Assembly: GCF_001485215.1 (NCBI RefSeq)
Contig: NZ_BBWW01000001.1
Span: 62,001 to 126,000 of the forward strand
Source: Leptolyngbya sp. NIES-2104
GTDB lineage: Bacteria; Cyanobacteriota; Cyanobacteriia; Leptolyngbyales; Leptolyngbyaceae
DNA: 64,000 bases
Direction of reading: 5' to 3'
Below, in pieces: positions 16,778 to 27,739 of the stretch (positions are counted from its first letter, which is position 1; every line of letters begins with the position of its first letter). Both the position numbers and the translations under genes were made by a program. Below the pieces are notes generated by a model. The model saw only the letters and a program-made list of their open reading frames with translations. It did no database searches and had not been told where the DNA came from.

Positions 16778-19156
16778 TTGATTCAAACTGAGACTTTAGA
16801 ACTATTGGAATGGTCGCGCCTGTGTCAGCATTTGGCGACCTTTGCTTCGACAAAACTTGGAACGATCGCCATTCGATCGCTGAGAATTCCCACCACGCAA
16901 GTCGAAACCGAACGCCTACTTGCTCAAACTCAGGAAGTCTACAACCTAGAAACGCAACTAACGACTGCATTGAGTTTTGAGGGCATCGAAGACATTGGAG
17001 ATGCGTTAGAAAGAGCCGCATTGAGTGGAATTTTGTCGGGTGTGGAACTGTTGACGATCGCAACCACGCTTTCAGGTGCAAGAACGCTCAGACGCACGAT
17101 CGATAATCAAGATGGATTTCCGATTCTGAATGAATCGGTGTCGGAACTCAGAACTTATCCAGAGATCGAGCAGGAAATTTATCGCTGTATTAACGATGAT
17201 GGCAAAGTCAGTGAGCGGGCAAGTCCGAAGTTAGCAGAAATTCGATCGAAACAAAAACAAGTGCGCGATCGCATTTATGAAATGCTGCAACGCATGATGC
17301 AACGGCAAGCGAGCGCGATTCAAGAACAAGTGATCACCCAGCGCGACGGGCGATTCGTTATTCCGGTAAAAGCAACGCATAAAGATGTGATTTCTGGCAT
17401 TGTGCATGATGTGTCGATGAGTGGTGCAACGCTGTATGTTGAGCCTCATCCAACTGTGCAATTGAACAATCAACTCAGACAGCTACTTAGACAAGAACAA
17501 ACGGAAGAAGAAGCGGTTCGGAGAGTTTTAACGGAACAAGTTGCCACCGCGAAAGACGATCTAGAACGGCTGTTGGCAATTTGTACCACTTTAGATTTGG
17601 CGACGGCTCGATCGCGCTATGGCTACTGGCTCAAAGCAAATCCGCCTAGATTTACAAATGACACGATCGTGCTGCGTCAGTTGCGCCACCCGTTACTGGT
17701 CTGGCAACAACAACAGGAACAAGGTCGATCGGTGATTCCCGTCGATCTGGTGATTCAGCCTCAGATTCGAGTGGTGGCAATTACAGGACCCAACACAGGC
17801 GGAAAAACCGTCACGCTCAAGACAATGGGCTTGGCGATGTTAATGGCGAAAGTCGGCTTATTCGTGCCTGCTCGTGAACCTGTTGAACTGCCGTGGTTCG
17901 ATCAAATTCTGGCAGACATCGGAGACGAACAATCTCTAGAACAAAGCCTTTCTACGTTTTCCGGTCACATTCGCCGCATTAGTCGAATCATCGAAGCTCT
18001 AGAAACGACTGCGAATTCGCTCGTGTTGCTTGATGAAGTCGGTGCGGGAACTGATCCAACTGAAGGAAGCGCACTCGCGATCGCACTTCTAAAGTACCTC
18101 GCAGATTACGCCAAGTTATCAGTCGCGACGACTCACTTTGGTGAACTCAAAGCCCTAAAATACGACGACGATCGCTTCGAGAATGCCTCGGTCGAATTCG
18201 ATGATGTTTCACTGTCACCGACTTATCGATTGCTCTGGGGAATTCCGGGTCGATCGAATGCGTTAACGATCGCTCGTCGATTAGGCATGAAGCCGGAAAT
18301 CATCGAAAGCGCTCAAACGCAAGTAGGAGGAGCGACCGAAGACGTGAACCAAGTGATTGCAGGTTTGGAATCACAGCGACGTGCCCAGGAAACGAAAGCC
18401 CAAGAAGCCGCAGAACTGTTACAGCAAGCGGAACGCTTCTACACCGAAGTATCTGCAAAAGCGGCAAGTTTGCGCGATCGAGAACGGGAACTGCAACAGG
18501 CTCAAGAACGCGCTGTTCAAGATGCGATCGTCCAAGCCAAAGGTGAAATCGCTAAAGTGATTCGGAGACTTCAGCAAGGAAATTCCACGGCTCAGACTGC
18601 CCAACAAGCGACCGATGCCTTGAATCAAATTGCTGAAAAAAATCTGCCTTCTCGTCAACAGCCTGCGAAACCGAAACCCGGTTATCGTCCACAAATTGGC
18701 GATCGCGTCCGAATTCCCCGATTAGGTCAAACCGCAGAAGTGCTGGACTTAGCCGGAGAGGATGAACTGGTTGTGCGGTTTGGCTTGATGAAAATGACAG
18801 TCCCGATGAGCGATATCGAATCGCTTACAGGCGAAAAGGTGACAAAACCGGAACCGAAGCCAGAACCGAAACCGAAGACCGCTCCGACTCCTCAACCTGC
18901 TGCCCCTGCTCCGGTGATTCGGACTGAGCGCAATACGTTTGATATTCGTGGAAGTCGGGTTGCAGATGCTGAAATCGTGCTCGATCGAGCGATTTCAGAA
19001 GCACAAACGCCAATCTGGATTATTCACGGACACGGCACTGGAAAATTGCGCCAGGGTGTGCACGAGTTTCTCAAACGACATCCGAGAGTGCAGCGGTTTG
19101 AAATGGCAGATCGGGCGGATGGTGGAACGGGAGTGACGATCGCTTATCCGCTTTAA
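16778..19156 (+). CDS. mutS2: MutS2, endonuclease/ribosome-rescue ATPase
   Basis: A 792-residue MutS-family protein without the mismatch-recognition domain. Parts in order: core/lever domains (1-310), ATPase with Walker A GPNTGGKT (about 337) and LVLLDEVGAGTDP (Walker B), a KOW-like region, a Lys/Pro linker, and the C-terminal Smr domain (about 712-792, DIRGSRVADAE, IWIIHGHGTGKLR). MutS2 suppresses recombination and in Bacillus splits collided ribosomes. The start is TTG at 16778: a stop codon lies 12 bases upstream in frame, and IQTETLELLEWSRL is the family N-terminus. Confidence 0.95.
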   Translation: MIQTETLELLEWSRLCQHLATFASTKLGTIAIRSLRIPTTQVETERLLAQTQEVYNLETQLTTALSFEGIEDIGDALERAALSGILSGVELLTIATTLSGARTLRRTIDNQDGFPILNESVSELRTYPEIEQEIYRCINDDGKVSERASPKLAEIRSKQKQVRDRIYEMLQRMMQRQASAIQEQVITQRDGRFVIPVKATHKDVISGIVHDVSMSGATLYVEPHPTVQLNNQLRQLLRQEQTEEEAVRRVLTEQVATAKDDLERLLAICTTLDLATARSRYGYWLKANPPRFTNDTIVLRQLRHPLLVWQQQQEQGRSVIPVDLVIQPQIRVVAITGPNTGGKTVTLKTMGLAMLMAKVGLFVPAREPVELPWFDQILADIGDEQSLEQSLSTFSGHIRRISRIIEALETTANSLVLLDEVGAGTDPTEGSALAIALLKYLADYAKLSVATTHFGELKALKYDDDRFENASVEFDDVSLSPTYRLLWGIPGRSNALTIARRLGMKPEIIESAQTQVGGATEDVNQVIAGLESQRRAQETKAQEAAELLQQAERFYTEVSAKAASLRDRERELQQAQERAVQDAIVQAKGEIAKVIRRLQQGNSTAQTAQQATDALNQIAEKNLPSRQQPAKPKPGYRPQIGDRVRIPRLGQTAEVLDLAGEDELVVRFGLMKMTVPMSDIESLTGEKVTKPEPKPEPKPKTAPTPQPAAPAPVIRTERNTFDIRGSRVADAEIVLDRAISEAQTPIWIIHGHGTGKLRQGVHEFLKRHPRVQRFEMADRADGGTGVTIAYPL

Positions 19157-19200
19157 ATTGATTAAAGGCGATTTCAGTGAAAACACGGTGCATTTATGAA

Positions 19201-19235
19201 GGAAGACTGAAGTTTTCTCGGTCTTCCATTTTTTT
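19201..19235 (+). terminator. Rho-independent terminator after mutS2
   Basis: Stem GGAAGAC (19201-19207) / GTCTTCC (19221-19227) with a 13-base loop, followed by ATTTTTTT. It is well placed 45 bases after the mutS2 stop. Confidence 0.8.
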
Positions 19236-19648
19236 GTGAACTTGCCTTGCTGCACAACAAAGACCTACATTATCTGGAGAACGTTCGATATCAATAGGCT
19301 TCAGAAGTTCGATCGAGCTTCCAAGTTCAAAGAATTACTTTGAAAAAAGAAAGTTCTTTTGAATTTTCTTTAAAGTTCAGTAGAAACACTCACAGTATTT
19401 TCCGATCCAATGGTAAGTTCGAGGAAAGCATCAGGATTTTCCCGCAGACCAGCCTTGCATCCGCCCAGTCGGTCTATTTATCTGGTCTGAATCAAGGGAC
19501 GCACTATCACTCATTTTCAAATTCACCGCAATTCTCAGGGTCTTACCAACATCAGAGCTATTTAGACCTGCTCCTTAACTTGATTGACCACGCTGAAGCC
19601 GCTCGGTTTGAGTTGAGCTGAGTTTCGTGTGTCCCGATCGCACTTCCG
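19236..19648. other. Gene-free leader before the multidomain gene
   Basis: About 410 bases with AT-rich, partly self-complementary runs around 19340-19375 (AAGTTCTTTTGAA / TTCTTTAAAGTTC type). An open frame at 19340-19621 starts with TTG and has no recognisable protein features, so it was not called. The stretch likely holds the promoter of the next gene. Confidence 0.4.
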
Positions 19649-22600
19649 ATGCGGTGTGTCAGTCCGCACTGTCGTTTTCACGTACGAAGCGAAATGCAGA
19701 ATTCTTTTAGTTCCTCGAATCTTATAGATTTGAGCCATTCATTGCCTGTTGGCAATCGTTCCCTGTTTGAGACTCCGACGCTGATTCAACCGAGATCAAG
19801 CTCTACAGCGCGTCTGGTTTTCATCGATCCATCCGTTGAAAATGCCCAAAGCCTGGTTGATAGCGCGAACGCTGATACGAAAGTGATCCTGCTCGATCGC
19901 AATAAAGACGGCATCGACCAAATCAGCGACGTGCTGGCAGGATACCGCAATGTGGAGAGCGTTCACATCGTCTCTCATGGCAGCATCGGCAGCCTCACCC
20001 TCGGAAACGCCACGCTCGATCTCAGTACGCTCTCTCGCTACAAAACAGAACTTCAATCCTGGTCAAACTCACTCTCAAGCGATGCTGACATATTGCTGTA
20101 TGGTTGTAACATCGCGGCGAGTGGCAATCCCTTAATCTCGGAGTTGAGCAAGATCACTGGAGCCGATCTTGCGGCTCCGATCGACACCACCGGAAGTGCA
20201 GCCCGTGGAGGAAACTGGACACTAGAGGCGAATACAGGCTCGATCGAAGCGACTTTACCGTTTAATGTCGATCGGCTTTCTGCTTATACAGGGTTACTCG
20301 AAACTGGAACCGGACTGCTCGGTGAGTACTTCGATAATATCGACTTCACCGATCCCGTTCTTACGCGCACTGATACCACGGTCAATTTCAACTGGGGGGC
20401 TGGCTCTCCTGATCCAGGCATCGGAGCAGACACGTTCTCAGTCCGCTGGACGGGTCAAATTCTCGCACCCACAACAGGAACCTATCAGTTTTTCACCACG
20501 ACCGATGATGGGGTGCGATTGTTTGTCAATGGACAGCAGGTGATTAACAGTTTTATCAACCAACCCGCGACTGAACGCACCGGATCAATCAGTCTCGTTG
20601 CTGGACAACGGTATGACATTCGCATGGAGTACTTCGAGAACGGTGGAAACGCAGTGTCTCGATTGTCCTGGTCAGGTCCGGGCATTACAAAACAAATTAT
20701 TCCGCAATCCCAACTGTTTAGTGCAGCAGCCCCCCCTCCACCCCCACCCCTCGGTGGAGATGGCAATGGGCTACGCGCCGAATACTTCGATAATATCGAC
20801 TTCACAGGAACAAGAGTCACCCGCACCGATACGACTGTAAATTTCAACTGGAGCACAGGTTCGCCTGATTCACAGATTGCACCCGATACATTCTCTGCCT
20901 TGTGGACGGGTCAAATCCTCGCGCCCAATACAGGTGCGTATCAGTTCTTTACCACAACGGATGATGGGGTGCGATTGTTCGTGAATGGGCAGCAAGTAAT
21001 TGATAGCTTTATCAATCAAGCGGCGACAGAACGTACGGGAACCATCAATCTCGTGGCTGGACAACGCTATGACATTCGGATGGAATACTTCGAGAATGGT
21101 GGACAAGCTTCAGCGCGACTCGCTTGGGCAGGTCCGGGAATTACCAAGCAGATTGTTCCACAGTCTCAACTCTTTAGCAGCACAACACCGCCCCCCCCTC
21201 CGCCGACTACGGGAACCGGAACCGGACTGCGCGGTGAGTACTTCGATAACATCGATTTCACCAATCTGAGAGTCACTCGTACTGATACGACTGTGAACTT
21301 TAACTGGGGCGCAGGTTCACCGAGTTCTGATATTGCATCGGATACCTTCTCGGTGCGATGGACTGGACAAGTTGAACCGTTGTACAGCGATACTTACACC
21401 TTCTTCACCACGACTGATGACGGGGTGCGATTGTTCGTGAATGGTCAGCTTGTGATTGATAACTTTGTTGATCAAGGTCCAACCGAGCGACGCGGTACGA
21501 TCGCACTTCAAGCCGGTCAGCGCTATGACATTCGGATGGAATACTATGAGCGCACTGGTGGAGCCGTTGCACAACTCGGCTGGTTTAGTGCGAACCAATC
21601 ACGTCAGATTATTCCTCGAACTCAGCTTTATAGTGCTGCGGTGGTCGCAAATCCTGGAACGATCGTGATGGGAACGAATGCCGCAACCGTGAGTGAAGAT
21701 GCGGGAACTGCAACCGTGAGAGTCGATCGCATTAATGGTAGTGATGGTGTTGCAACTGTTCGATATACCACAGCAGATGGAAGCGCTTTAGCAGGTTCAG
21801 ACTATACCACGACCGCAGGGATTCTCACTTTTGCGGCTGGAGAAACGACCAAAACCGTAACCATTCCGATCGTCAATGACACGGTTGCAGAAGGCACCGA
21901 AGAATTTGGCTTTGGATTGGGTGAAACTACCGGAGCCGCTTTAGGCATCAACCGCACGGCACGCATCACGATCATTGATAATGATGCACCGACAACCTAT
22001 GAGTTTAGCGGTGCTAACTACAACGTGAATGAAAATGGTGGACCTGCAACCATTACAGTGCAGCGCAGCGGTAATACTGCGATCGCGGGTAGTATCAACT
22101 ATGCTACTAGTAACGGAACGGCGACGGCTGGATCAGACTACACTGCTGCTTCTGGAACTCTGAGCTTTGCCGCAAACGAAACCAGTAAGACCTTTGCGAT
22201 TCCAATTACCGATGATACTGAGGGAGAGCGCAACGAAACGATCAATCTAACCTTGAGCGCTCCGGTCGGTGGTACGTTGGGCAATCAGCGAACTGCAACT
22301 TTGACGATCGCGGATAACGATCCCGGTAGTTTCGCTCGTGAATCCGTGATCTCTGGACTCTCACAGCCAACTGCATTCGATTGGACTCCAGGCGGTGAAT
22401 ATCTATTTGTTGCTCAGAAAAATGGAGTCGTTCGCGTTGCCAGAAACGGAGTACTACAACAAACTCCCGCTGTGGATATTTCTGCACAAGTGAACAGTCC
22501 ACGCGATCGCGGTTTGCTCGGTCTTGCAGTGCATCCTGACTTCTTTACGGGCAATCCGTATGTCTACCTGTTGTACTCGTACGATCCACCCGAAACGGCT

Positions 22601-23746
22601 CAAGGTACAGGACTAGCAGCCCGTGACCAAGTTGGAAACCGAACAGCACGATTGGGACGATTTACAGCGACTATCAACAATGGTGTTGTGACGATTAATC
22701 CTGCTTCTGAAGTCGTGATTTTGGGTAAAAACAGCACTTGGGCGAACATTAGTAGCCCAGACAAAAACAGTACCAGCGATTTTACGATTCGCGAATCTGG
22801 TTTAGATGCTAATGGTAACTACATTCAAGACTTCTTGAACCTCGATAGTGAATCGCACTCGATCGGTACTGTGAAATTCGGCACCGATGGCTTCTTGTAT
22901 GTAAGTAACGGCGACGGAGCATCCTACAACGATGTTGATCCAAGAGCCGTGAGAACATTATCGATCGATAGCTTATCTGGTAAGATTTTGCGGATTGATC
23001 CGATTACTGGAGCTGCTCCATCCTCGAATCCGTTCTACAACGGTGATCCACAAAGTAATCGATCGAAAGTCTGGCAGTTGGGACTGAGAAATCCTTTCCG
23101 CTTCACCGTTAACAAAGACAATGGACAGGTCTACATTGGCGACGTGGGCTGGACACAATGGGAAGAAGTCAACACCGGACGCGGCGGTGAAAACTTCGGT
23201 TGGGTCGCTTATGAAGGCGGAAATGGCACCAGTTTGAGAACAGGCGGGTATCAGAACTTATCGAGTGTGCAAGCGTTCTATAACAGTGGTCGTCCGGTGA
23301 CCGCTCCGTGGTACAGCTATCGTCACTCGGCAGGCGGTGGGAATGCGATCGGGGTTGGTGATTTCTACACCGGAGAAACGTTCCCAGCGATTTATGATGA
23401 CAATCTCTTCATCACAGATTTGAGTCGGGGAACCGTCGATGCGCTGATCTTGGATGCGAATGGTGCAGTTTCCGGTCAGCGACGATTTGCAGATGGTTTA
23501 TTCGGCTTAGCGCAGATTACAACCGGACCCGATGGCAACTTGTACTATGCAAGTCTCGGATCGAATCCAGGAACGGGTGAAATCGGGCGTTGGCGACCCG
23601 TTGCCAATCCGACTGGCGGAACTCAGCGACGGATTGGAGGCGGTAGCACTCCGATTCAGATTCGGACAACCAGTGTTACGCCAGATGATCAAACCCTGAC
23701 CGATGAGCAGCGACGAAATCTGCTGTTCTTGCAGGATGGGGAGTAG
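19649..23746 (+). CDS. Large surface/secreted protein: DUF4347, three PA14, two Calx-beta, sugar dehydrogenase domain
   Basis: A 1365-residue modular protein. DUF4347 at about 50-200 ([22 protein letters not shown]), three PA14 carbohydrate-binding repeats at about 223-360, 373-512 and 527-660 (each with [24 protein letters not shown]), joined by poly-Pro linkers; Calx-beta domains at about 670-780 and 785-890; then a PQQ-type soluble glucose/sorbosone dehydrogenase-like beta-propeller (about 895-1317, [26 protein letters not shown]). DUF4347 commonly opens large cyanobacterial exoproteins. No classical signal peptide is seen. ATG 19694 (MQNSF) is an alternative start. The combination suggests sugar or polysaccharide binding and oxidation outside the cell; this is inference. 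Confidence 0.85.
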   Translation: MRCVSPHCRFHVRSEMQNSFSSSNLIDLSHSLPVGNRSLFETPTLIQPRSSSTARLVFIDPSVENAQSLVDSANADTKVILLDRNKDGIDQISDVLAGYRNVESVHIVSHGSIGSLTLGNATLDLSTLSRYKTELQSWSNSLSSDADILLYGCNIAASGNPLISELSKITGADLAAPIDTTGSAARGGNWTLEANTGSIEATLPFNVDRLSAYTGLLETGTGLLGEYFDNIDFTDPVLTRTDTTVNFNWGAGSPDPGIGADTFSVRWTGQILAPTTGTYQFFTTTDDGVRLFVNGQQVINSFINQPATERTGSISLVAGQRYDIRMEYFENGGNAVSRLSWSGPGITKQIIPQSQLFSAAAPPPPPPLGGDGNGLRAEYFDNIDFTGTRVTRTDTTVNFNWSTGSPDSQIAPDTFSALWTGQILAPNTGAYQFFTTTDDGVRLFVNGQQVIDSFINQAATERTGTINLVAGQRYDIRMEYFENGGQASARLAWAGPGITKQIVPQSQLFSSTTPPPPPPTTGTGTGLRGEYFDNIDFTNLRVTRTDTTVNFNWGAGSPSSDIASDTFSVRWTGQVEPLYSDTYTFFTTTDDGVRLFVNGQLVIDNFVDQGPTERRGTIALQAGQRYDIRMEYYERTGGAVAQLGWFSANQSRQIIPRTQLYSAAVVANPGTIVMGTNAATVSEDAGTATVRVDRINGSDGVATVRYTTADGSALAGSDYTTTAGILTFAAGETTKTVTIPIVNDTVAEGTEEFGFGLGETTGAALGINRTARITIIDNDAPTTYEFSGANYNVNENGGPATITVQRSGNTAIAGSINYATSNGTATAGSDYTAASGTLSFAANETSKTFAIPITDDTEGERNETINLTLSAPVGGTLGNQRTATLTIADNDPGSFARESVISGLSQPTAFDWTPGGEYLFVAQKNGVVRVARNGVLQQTPAVDISAQVNSPRDRGLLGLAVHPDFFTGNPYVYLLYSYDPPETAQGTGLAARDQVGNRTARLGRFTATINNGVVTINPASEVVILGKNSTWANISSPDKNSTSDFTIRESGLDANGNYIQDFLNLDSESHSIGTVKFGTDGFLYVSNGDGASYNDVDPRAVRTLSIDSLSGKILRIDPITGAAPSSNPFYNGDPQSNRSKVWQLGLRNPFRFTVNKDNGQVYIGDVGWTQWEEVNTGRGGENFGWVAYEGGNGTSLRTGGYQNLSSVQAFYNSGRPVTAPWYSYRHSAGGGNAIGVGDFYTGETFPAIYDDNLFITDLSRGTVDALILDANGAVSGQRRFADGLFGLAQITTGPDGNLYYASLGSNPGTGEIGRWRPVANPTGGTQRRIGGGSTPIQIRTTSVTPDDQTLTDEQRRNLLFLQDGE
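20318..21640 (+). repeat. Three tandem PA14-coding repeats
   Basis: Units beginning near 20318, 20770 and 21232 are strongly similar at DNA level, for example the blocks around ACGGTCAATTTCAACTGG and GATGGGGTGCGATTGTT(T/C)GT in each. Units 1 and 2 are closest to each other; unit 3 is more diverged. This points to internal duplication within the gene. Confidence 0.85.
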
Positions 23747-23770
23747 TTGTTAGACGCATTGATTTTCTGG

Positions 23771-23821
23771 GGTAGGGAGTGGGGAGAGTTTTCATTGAGA
23801 TGGCTCCCCCTACTTCCTACC
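23771..23821. repeat. Imperfect inverted repeat after the multidomain gene
   Basis: GGTAGGGAGTGGGGA (23771-23785) faces TCCCCCTACTTCCTACC (23805-23821). It could act as a transcription terminator, although no T tract follows. G-rich GGTAGGGAGTGGGGAG-type repeats occur widely in cyanobacterial intergenic DNA. Confidence 0.6.
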
Positions 23822-23958
23822 TTCCCAACAGATTTAACCGAGCGAACTACTTTTTCAGTCCGCGATCGACCGTCTTTCGTGAGTCTCAAAGTTTTTCAGC
23901 ACTATCGATCGGGCAACACGATAAACTGAGGTCTGTATCACATGCGGAATGATGAGTT

Positions 23959-24384
23959 ATGCGAATGAAAGCGTGGATCGCTGTCGTGATGGCGGCGATC
24001 GTGTGGGTGATGAGCACCTCGAATGCGTGGGCATTGACCCAGATTAAGCTATCAGATTTAGGCTATCGGGAATGTCCCCCTGAATTATCGAAAGGAGCCG
24101 TTACCGCTGGCGGCATTCCCCAATCGGCGCGGTGCTTCATTGTCTACGGCAAAGCCACGAATCCGACCAATAAACTGATTGTGAATGCTGATATTTTCGG
24201 GCGAATCTACGATGCCAATGATGATCCGATCATCGAAAACCGGACGCGATTAGGCGCGATCGAAGAAGTTCCCCCTGGTGTGAGCGAATTCGAGTTTCAG
24301 GTGAATGTCCCTGACAATCAGCCGTTACCGTTGCAGCTTTTACAGTTCAAAGCCGCAGGATTCACCGGAACGGTGAGACGCTAG
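23959..24384 (+). CDS. Conserved exported protein of unknown function
   Basis: A 141-residue protein with a signal peptide (MRMKAWIAVVMAAIVWVMST, cleavage after NAWA near residue 25). The mature part has two Cys (GYRECPP, ARCFIVYG) and a beta-sandwich-like pattern (VNADIFGRIYDANDDPI, then VPPGVSEFEFQVNVP), as expected of small periplasmic FxLYD-like domains. Two cysteines could form a disulfide. Homologues seem common in cyanobacteria, from memory. Confidence 0.72.
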   Translation: MRMKAWIAVVMAAIVWVMSTSNAWALTQIKLSDLGYRECPPELSKGAVTAGGIPQSARCFIVYGKATNPTNKLIVNADIFGRIYDANDDPIIENRTRLGAIEEVPPGVSEFEFQVNVPDNQPLPLQLLQFKAAGFTGTVRR

Positions 24385-24740
24385 AGATTTACGATCTGTT
24401 TGTTTACGTTGCAAAGAATGTCGATCGCTTGATCGGCTGTGATTAATCGCTTCAAAACCACTTGCCCGATCGCCCCAGATTCGACCGAGGGCGAGGGTTT
24501 TACCTCAACCATGACGACTTCTGCTTCGACCCGATAAAGCCAGAGCTTTTCGCCATTTTCCCAAACACTTAAATCTAATTGTTCAATCTGCGGTCTGCGT
24601 CTCCAAGCGACCTCATCCCATAAGCCGCTCATTCCCCAGACTCGACCCACACACCAACCATCCGAAAGGAAAAAATACTTCACAACCGTCACCAGATCCG
24701 CATTTCTGCTTACCCTAGCGCGAAACTGGCTCGATCTCAT
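24381..24740 (-). CDS. Conserved cyanobacterial protein of unknown function
   Basis: A 119-residue soluble protein rich in Trp (SDGWCVGRVWGMSGLWDEVA, then WRRRPQI) and hydrophobic strands (LWLYRVEAEVVMVEVKPS). The wording is that of a conserved cyanobacterial family I recognise only as hypothetical. It overlaps the convergent exported-protein gene by 4 bases. No catalytic residues are evident. Confidence 0.7.
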   Translation of the reverse strand: MRSSQFRARVSRNADLVTVVKYFFLSDGWCVGRVWGMSGLWDEVAWRRRPQIEQLDLSVWENGEKLWLYRVEAEVVMVEVKPSPSVESGAIGQVVLKRLITADQAIDILCNVNKQIVNL

Positions 24741-24820
24741 TTATTCTTAACCAAGTTTTCCATGCGCTCTGATTGGGTGCCATTCTCAAATCAAACAACA
24801 CCCAAGCTTAGCCAAGTTGA

Positions 24821-25348
24821 TTATTTCCAAGCGCGTTGTTGATAGTTCTGTTTACAGACATTCAGAATTCGACGATCGTTGGCGCTGAGATTTGAGAGCC
24901 GATGGTAGCCTTCTAAACCGATCGGAGCAACGACTGGATTTCCACGCGATGCCACAGAATCATTGCGCTCGGTAGCGATGACATAAGGATTTTCAGAGCG
25001 ATCGTAACTATCAACGACCATTAATGAAACGCGATCGGCTTCTAGCTCACCATACGTGCAATCGAATGACGATCGCGGCATATAAAGTGCACCGACTAAC
25101 TTTCCTCGCCGTGCTTCAAAGACGAAATAACCTTTACCGATTTCATCGGGGTTAGGGGATTGCCCATATAGGTAAACTCCGTCCGGCAATGTGGTGCTTT
25201 GCGCGATTGTATTTTTTTCCAGATTGCGGGGAGCAGCTTGAGCAGGTGCATTCGTCGCCATTAAACCTGTGAGAGCAAGCGAAAACCCAGCGATCATGGG
25301 GGTGGCTTGTTTTACAGTAGCGAGGAGGTAAGTCGATAATGCTTTCAT
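24821..25348 (-). CDS. Exported protein of unknown function
   Basis: A 175-residue protein with an N-terminal signal (MKALSTYLLATVKQATPMIA, then a hydrophobic GFSLALTGLMA stretch and cleavage near AQAA). The mature part includes GVYLYGQSPNPDEIGKGYFV and ends with two Cys-containing motifs (DCTYGEL, NVCKQNYQQR). ATG 25348 is chosen because GAGAGGG lies eight bases before it; the longer TTG start runs through this Shine-Dalgarno. Confidence 0.72.
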   Translation of the reverse strand: MKALSTYLLATVKQATPMIAGFSLALTGLMATNAPAQAAPRNLEKNTIAQSTTLPDGVYLYGQSPNPDEIGKGYFVFEARRGKLVGALYMPRSSFDCTYGELEADRVSLMVVDSYDRSENPYVIATERNDSVASRGNPVVAPIGLEGYHRLSNLSANDRRILNVCKQNYQQRAWK

Positions 25349-25843
25349 GGAATGCCCTCTCAAATTTAATAAGTCTTTAGCAAGGGGTTAAATAAAGTGT
25401 TGTTTTTCCTGATTCCACCAGGGGGCTAGTGAATAGTCTGCAACACGGTCTCGGTATTACTACTCCCCCTAGGGAAGTCATTTCGGAAAACGCAGGGCAG
25501 AGAATTCAAAAAAGTTTTCGGCGGATTTTGAGGCGGAAAAGAGCACACAGTAAAACAAGCGCGATCGATGTTGTGAGGAAGATTCAACAAAAATCACACT
25601 GGAGTTCATTAATAACTATCAAAGCATCTTGTCTGGATAGACTGATCCGACAGAGTGACAGTCTCTCATTTGGCGATCGAAGTAAATTCGCCTTAACCTG
25701 TCAATAGAGTGCACCGCTTTACTTTTCTAAATCGGGTATGAGTCGATTCTTATTTAACCTACCATGCAGGATTAATCGAATGTGAGTTTGCAACAAAGGT
25801 TAATCCTGAGTTAAATCACTTAATCGTGATAAAAGCACTCAGG
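25349..25843. other. Gene-free stretch upstream of the exported protein
   Basis: About 495 bases. A GTG-initiated frame at 25429-25707 looks random and was not called. The only structure seen is an inverted repeat CAGGATTAA (25767-25775) / TTAATCCTG (25800-25808), close to the 3' end of rimM; it could help end rimM transcription but lacks a T tract. Confidence 0.45.
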
Positions 25844-26380
25844 CTATAAGTCGAGTAGTCCGGGGGGTGGAGTGATTTCGATTCGTTGTCGAGCGAGATC
25901 CACAATCGGGACGATCGCTTCTACAAATGGAATCAAAATTGTCTTCTCTGATCCATCTTCTGGTGTAATTTTGGCGACCTGTAGCAAATCATGTCCGGCA
26001 GGAATCACATCAGTGACTTTACCAATTAATTCCTGGGTTACTTGCTCATAGACAGATAACCCGATCAAATCTGCAACATGAAATTCGCCTTCTTCAAGCT
26101 CAGGTCGATCGCTATCAGGAACCAGAATTTTGCAGTTTCGCAGGTTTTCGGCAGTGGTGCGATCGTGAATGCCTTTAATTTGAATGACATAGATACCTTT
26201 GCCATCGACGTACCGACCGGAGACAAGCTCGATCGCTTCCGGTTCAGTCTGATTGGGTCGCAGTAGCCAGCGGGTTCCTGGTTCCTCGAATCGCTCTGGA
26301 AAGTCGGTATTGGGATAAACACGAAGCTCGCCTTTGATGCCCTGAGCCGCAACGATTTTGCCGATTTCTAAATATCCCAT
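25844..26380 (-). CDS. rimM: Ribosome maturation factor RimM
   Basis: A 178-residue protein that helps mature the 30S head by binding ribosomal protein S19. N-terminal RimM domain ([20 protein letters not shown], about 6-90) and C-terminal PRC barrel (about 98-175, [26 protein letters not shown]). Length is usual. The avtA-like gene lies 6 bases upstream on the same strand, so they may be cotranscribed. Confidence 0.95.
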   Translation of the reverse strand: MGYLEIGKIVAAQGIKGELRVYPNTDFPERFEEPGTRWLLRPNQTEPEAIELVSGRYVDGKGIYVIQIKGIHDRTTAENLRNCKILVPDSDRPELEEGEFHVADLIGLSVYEQVTQELIGKVTDVIPAGHDLLQVAKITPEDGSEKTILIPFVEAIVPIVDLARQRIEITPPPGLLDL

Positions 26381-26386
26381 GCATTT

Positions 26387-27655
26387 CTACGATCCATAAA
26401 CTTGCTGTGCAACTTCTGCGAGTCGCTCCATTGCCGTTTGTAATTCTAGATCGGTTCCCGTGAGACTAATTCTTAAACATTCCTGTTTATGTTGCCATTC
26501 CTCTTGTAAGCCTGGGAAAAAGGTACTTCCAGGAACGACAATCACGCCGACTTTTTTAAGTTCTTGGTAAAACTCCCAATCCGTGATGGGCAATTCATCA
26601 AGCCACAACCAGGCGAAAATTGCACCTTCTCCGCGATGGAGGAACCAAGGAAGCGATCGCGGCATTGCCCGATCTAATGTTTCCTCGATGATGGCAATTT
26701 TGCGCTGATAAAACGGACGAATTACCGTTGTAGAAATCTCAGCTAACTGACCTGATCGAATGGCATGAGCCGCGATCGCTTGTCCGTATCGGGGCGAATG
26801 AATGCAAAGATTCGTTTGGAAACACTCTAAAGTTTGAATGATTTCGGGTTCACCGATCGCAATTCCAATTCGTTCTCCGGGCAGTCCCGCTTTCGATAAG
26901 CTCATACAGTGAACGACGTTTCCACCAAACACCGGAGCCATCTCAGTAAAGTTCAACGCTGGGAACGGAGGCGCATAAGCAGAATCAATCAGAACTGGAA
27001 CATCATGAACGGCTGCAAGTGAAGTAATTTTATTCACTTCATCATTGCTCAAAACGTTTCCAGTCGGATTGCAAGGACGTGAGAAAATTACACACCCGGT
27101 ACTTTCATCGATTTGTAATTGGCTGAAATTTGGACGATATTTGAACCGATGATTTTCGCGATCGATATCCAGTTCTGGTTTATAGGCGATGAGTGCTTCT
27201 GGTGTCAGTGTAACCCCGCCATACCCGGTGTAGTCGGGACTTAATGGCAGCACAATTTTTCTCAGTTCACCACTGGCGGTATAGCCACCAAAAGCATTTG
27301 CAGCATAAAAATAGAGGCTTTGACTGCCGGGCGTGATGAGAATATTACGATCGCTCAATTGCAATCCGTATCGCTGGTTAAATTCTTGCACGATCGCATC
27401 AATCAGCGGCTGATATCCCTGACTTGCACCATAGCGACAAACCACATCGCCATATTCAGGACTCGCTAACAATTCCTCAGTACAATCGCGCCAAAGCTGT
27501 TCAACTTCCGGCAAAATCACCGGATTCCCAGCACTGAGATTAATAAAACTCTGTCCCGCCCCTGAGCGCAACGTTTCAATAATGTCTTTCATAATCGCCC
27601 GGACACCCGACAGGCGCGACATTTCGATTCCAAGTTGACTCAGTGCAGGATTCAT
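26387..27655 (-). CDS. avtA: Valine-pyruvate transaminase-like aminotransferase
   Basis: Fold-type I PLP aminotransferase of 422 residues. Visible features: INLSAGNPVILPEVE near the N-terminus, substrate/PLP region FSRPCNPTGNVLS, the PLP lysine in MSLSKAGLPGERIG and ISLTGTD near the C-terminus. The wording fits the AvtA group, which makes valine from 2-ketoisovalerate using alanine. ATG 27655 (MNPALSQLGIEMSRLSGVRA) is chosen over TTG 27667. A 33-bp repeat copy lies 46 bases upstream. Confidence 0.85.
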   Translation of the reverse strand: MNPALSQLGIEMSRLSGVRAIMKDIIETLRSGAGQSFINLSAGNPVILPEVEQLWRDCTEELLASPEYGDVVCRYGASQGYQPLIDAIVQEFNQRYGLQLSDRNILITPGSQSLYFYAANAFGGYTASGELRKIVLPLSPDYTGYGGVTLTPEALIAYKPELDIDRENHRFKYRPNFSQLQIDESTGCVIFSRPCNPTGNVLSNDEVNKITSLAAVHDVPVLIDSAYAPPFPALNFTEMAPVFGGNVVHCMSLSKAGLPGERIGIAIGEPEIIQTLECFQTNLCIHSPRYGQAIAAHAIRSGQLAEISTTVIRPFYQRKIAIIEETLDRAMPRSLPWFLHRGEGAIFAWLWLDELPITDWEFYQELKKVGVIVVPGSTFFPGLQEEWQHKQECLRISLTGTDLELQTAMERLAEVAQQVYGS

Positions 27656-27700
27656 CACAGATTGCAATTTTAGGACGATCTTGATGCTACCGAGTACAGG

Positions 27701-27733
27701 GCGCGATCGAGCATTAATTTTTGCTGCAATCTG
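27701..27733. repeat. 33-bp direct repeat, copy A (after mazF)
   Basis: Matches 28363-28395 at 31 of 33 positions, same orientation; the only differences are two adjacent bases. It starts GCGCGATCG and ends GCTGCAATCTG. It lies 6 bases beyond the mazF stop. Confidence 0.9.
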
Positions 27734-27739
27734 GATTGT

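Noticed and set aside
19340-19621. TTG-initiated 93-codon frame before the multidomain gene
   Set aside because: Low-complexity Ser/Phe-rich translation in AT-rich DNA, no start signal; more likely leader DNA.
25429-25707. GTG-initiated 92-codon plus-strand frame upstream of rimM
   Set aside because: No Shine-Dalgarno, amino-acid composition looks random, no recognisable domain; treated as gene-free.
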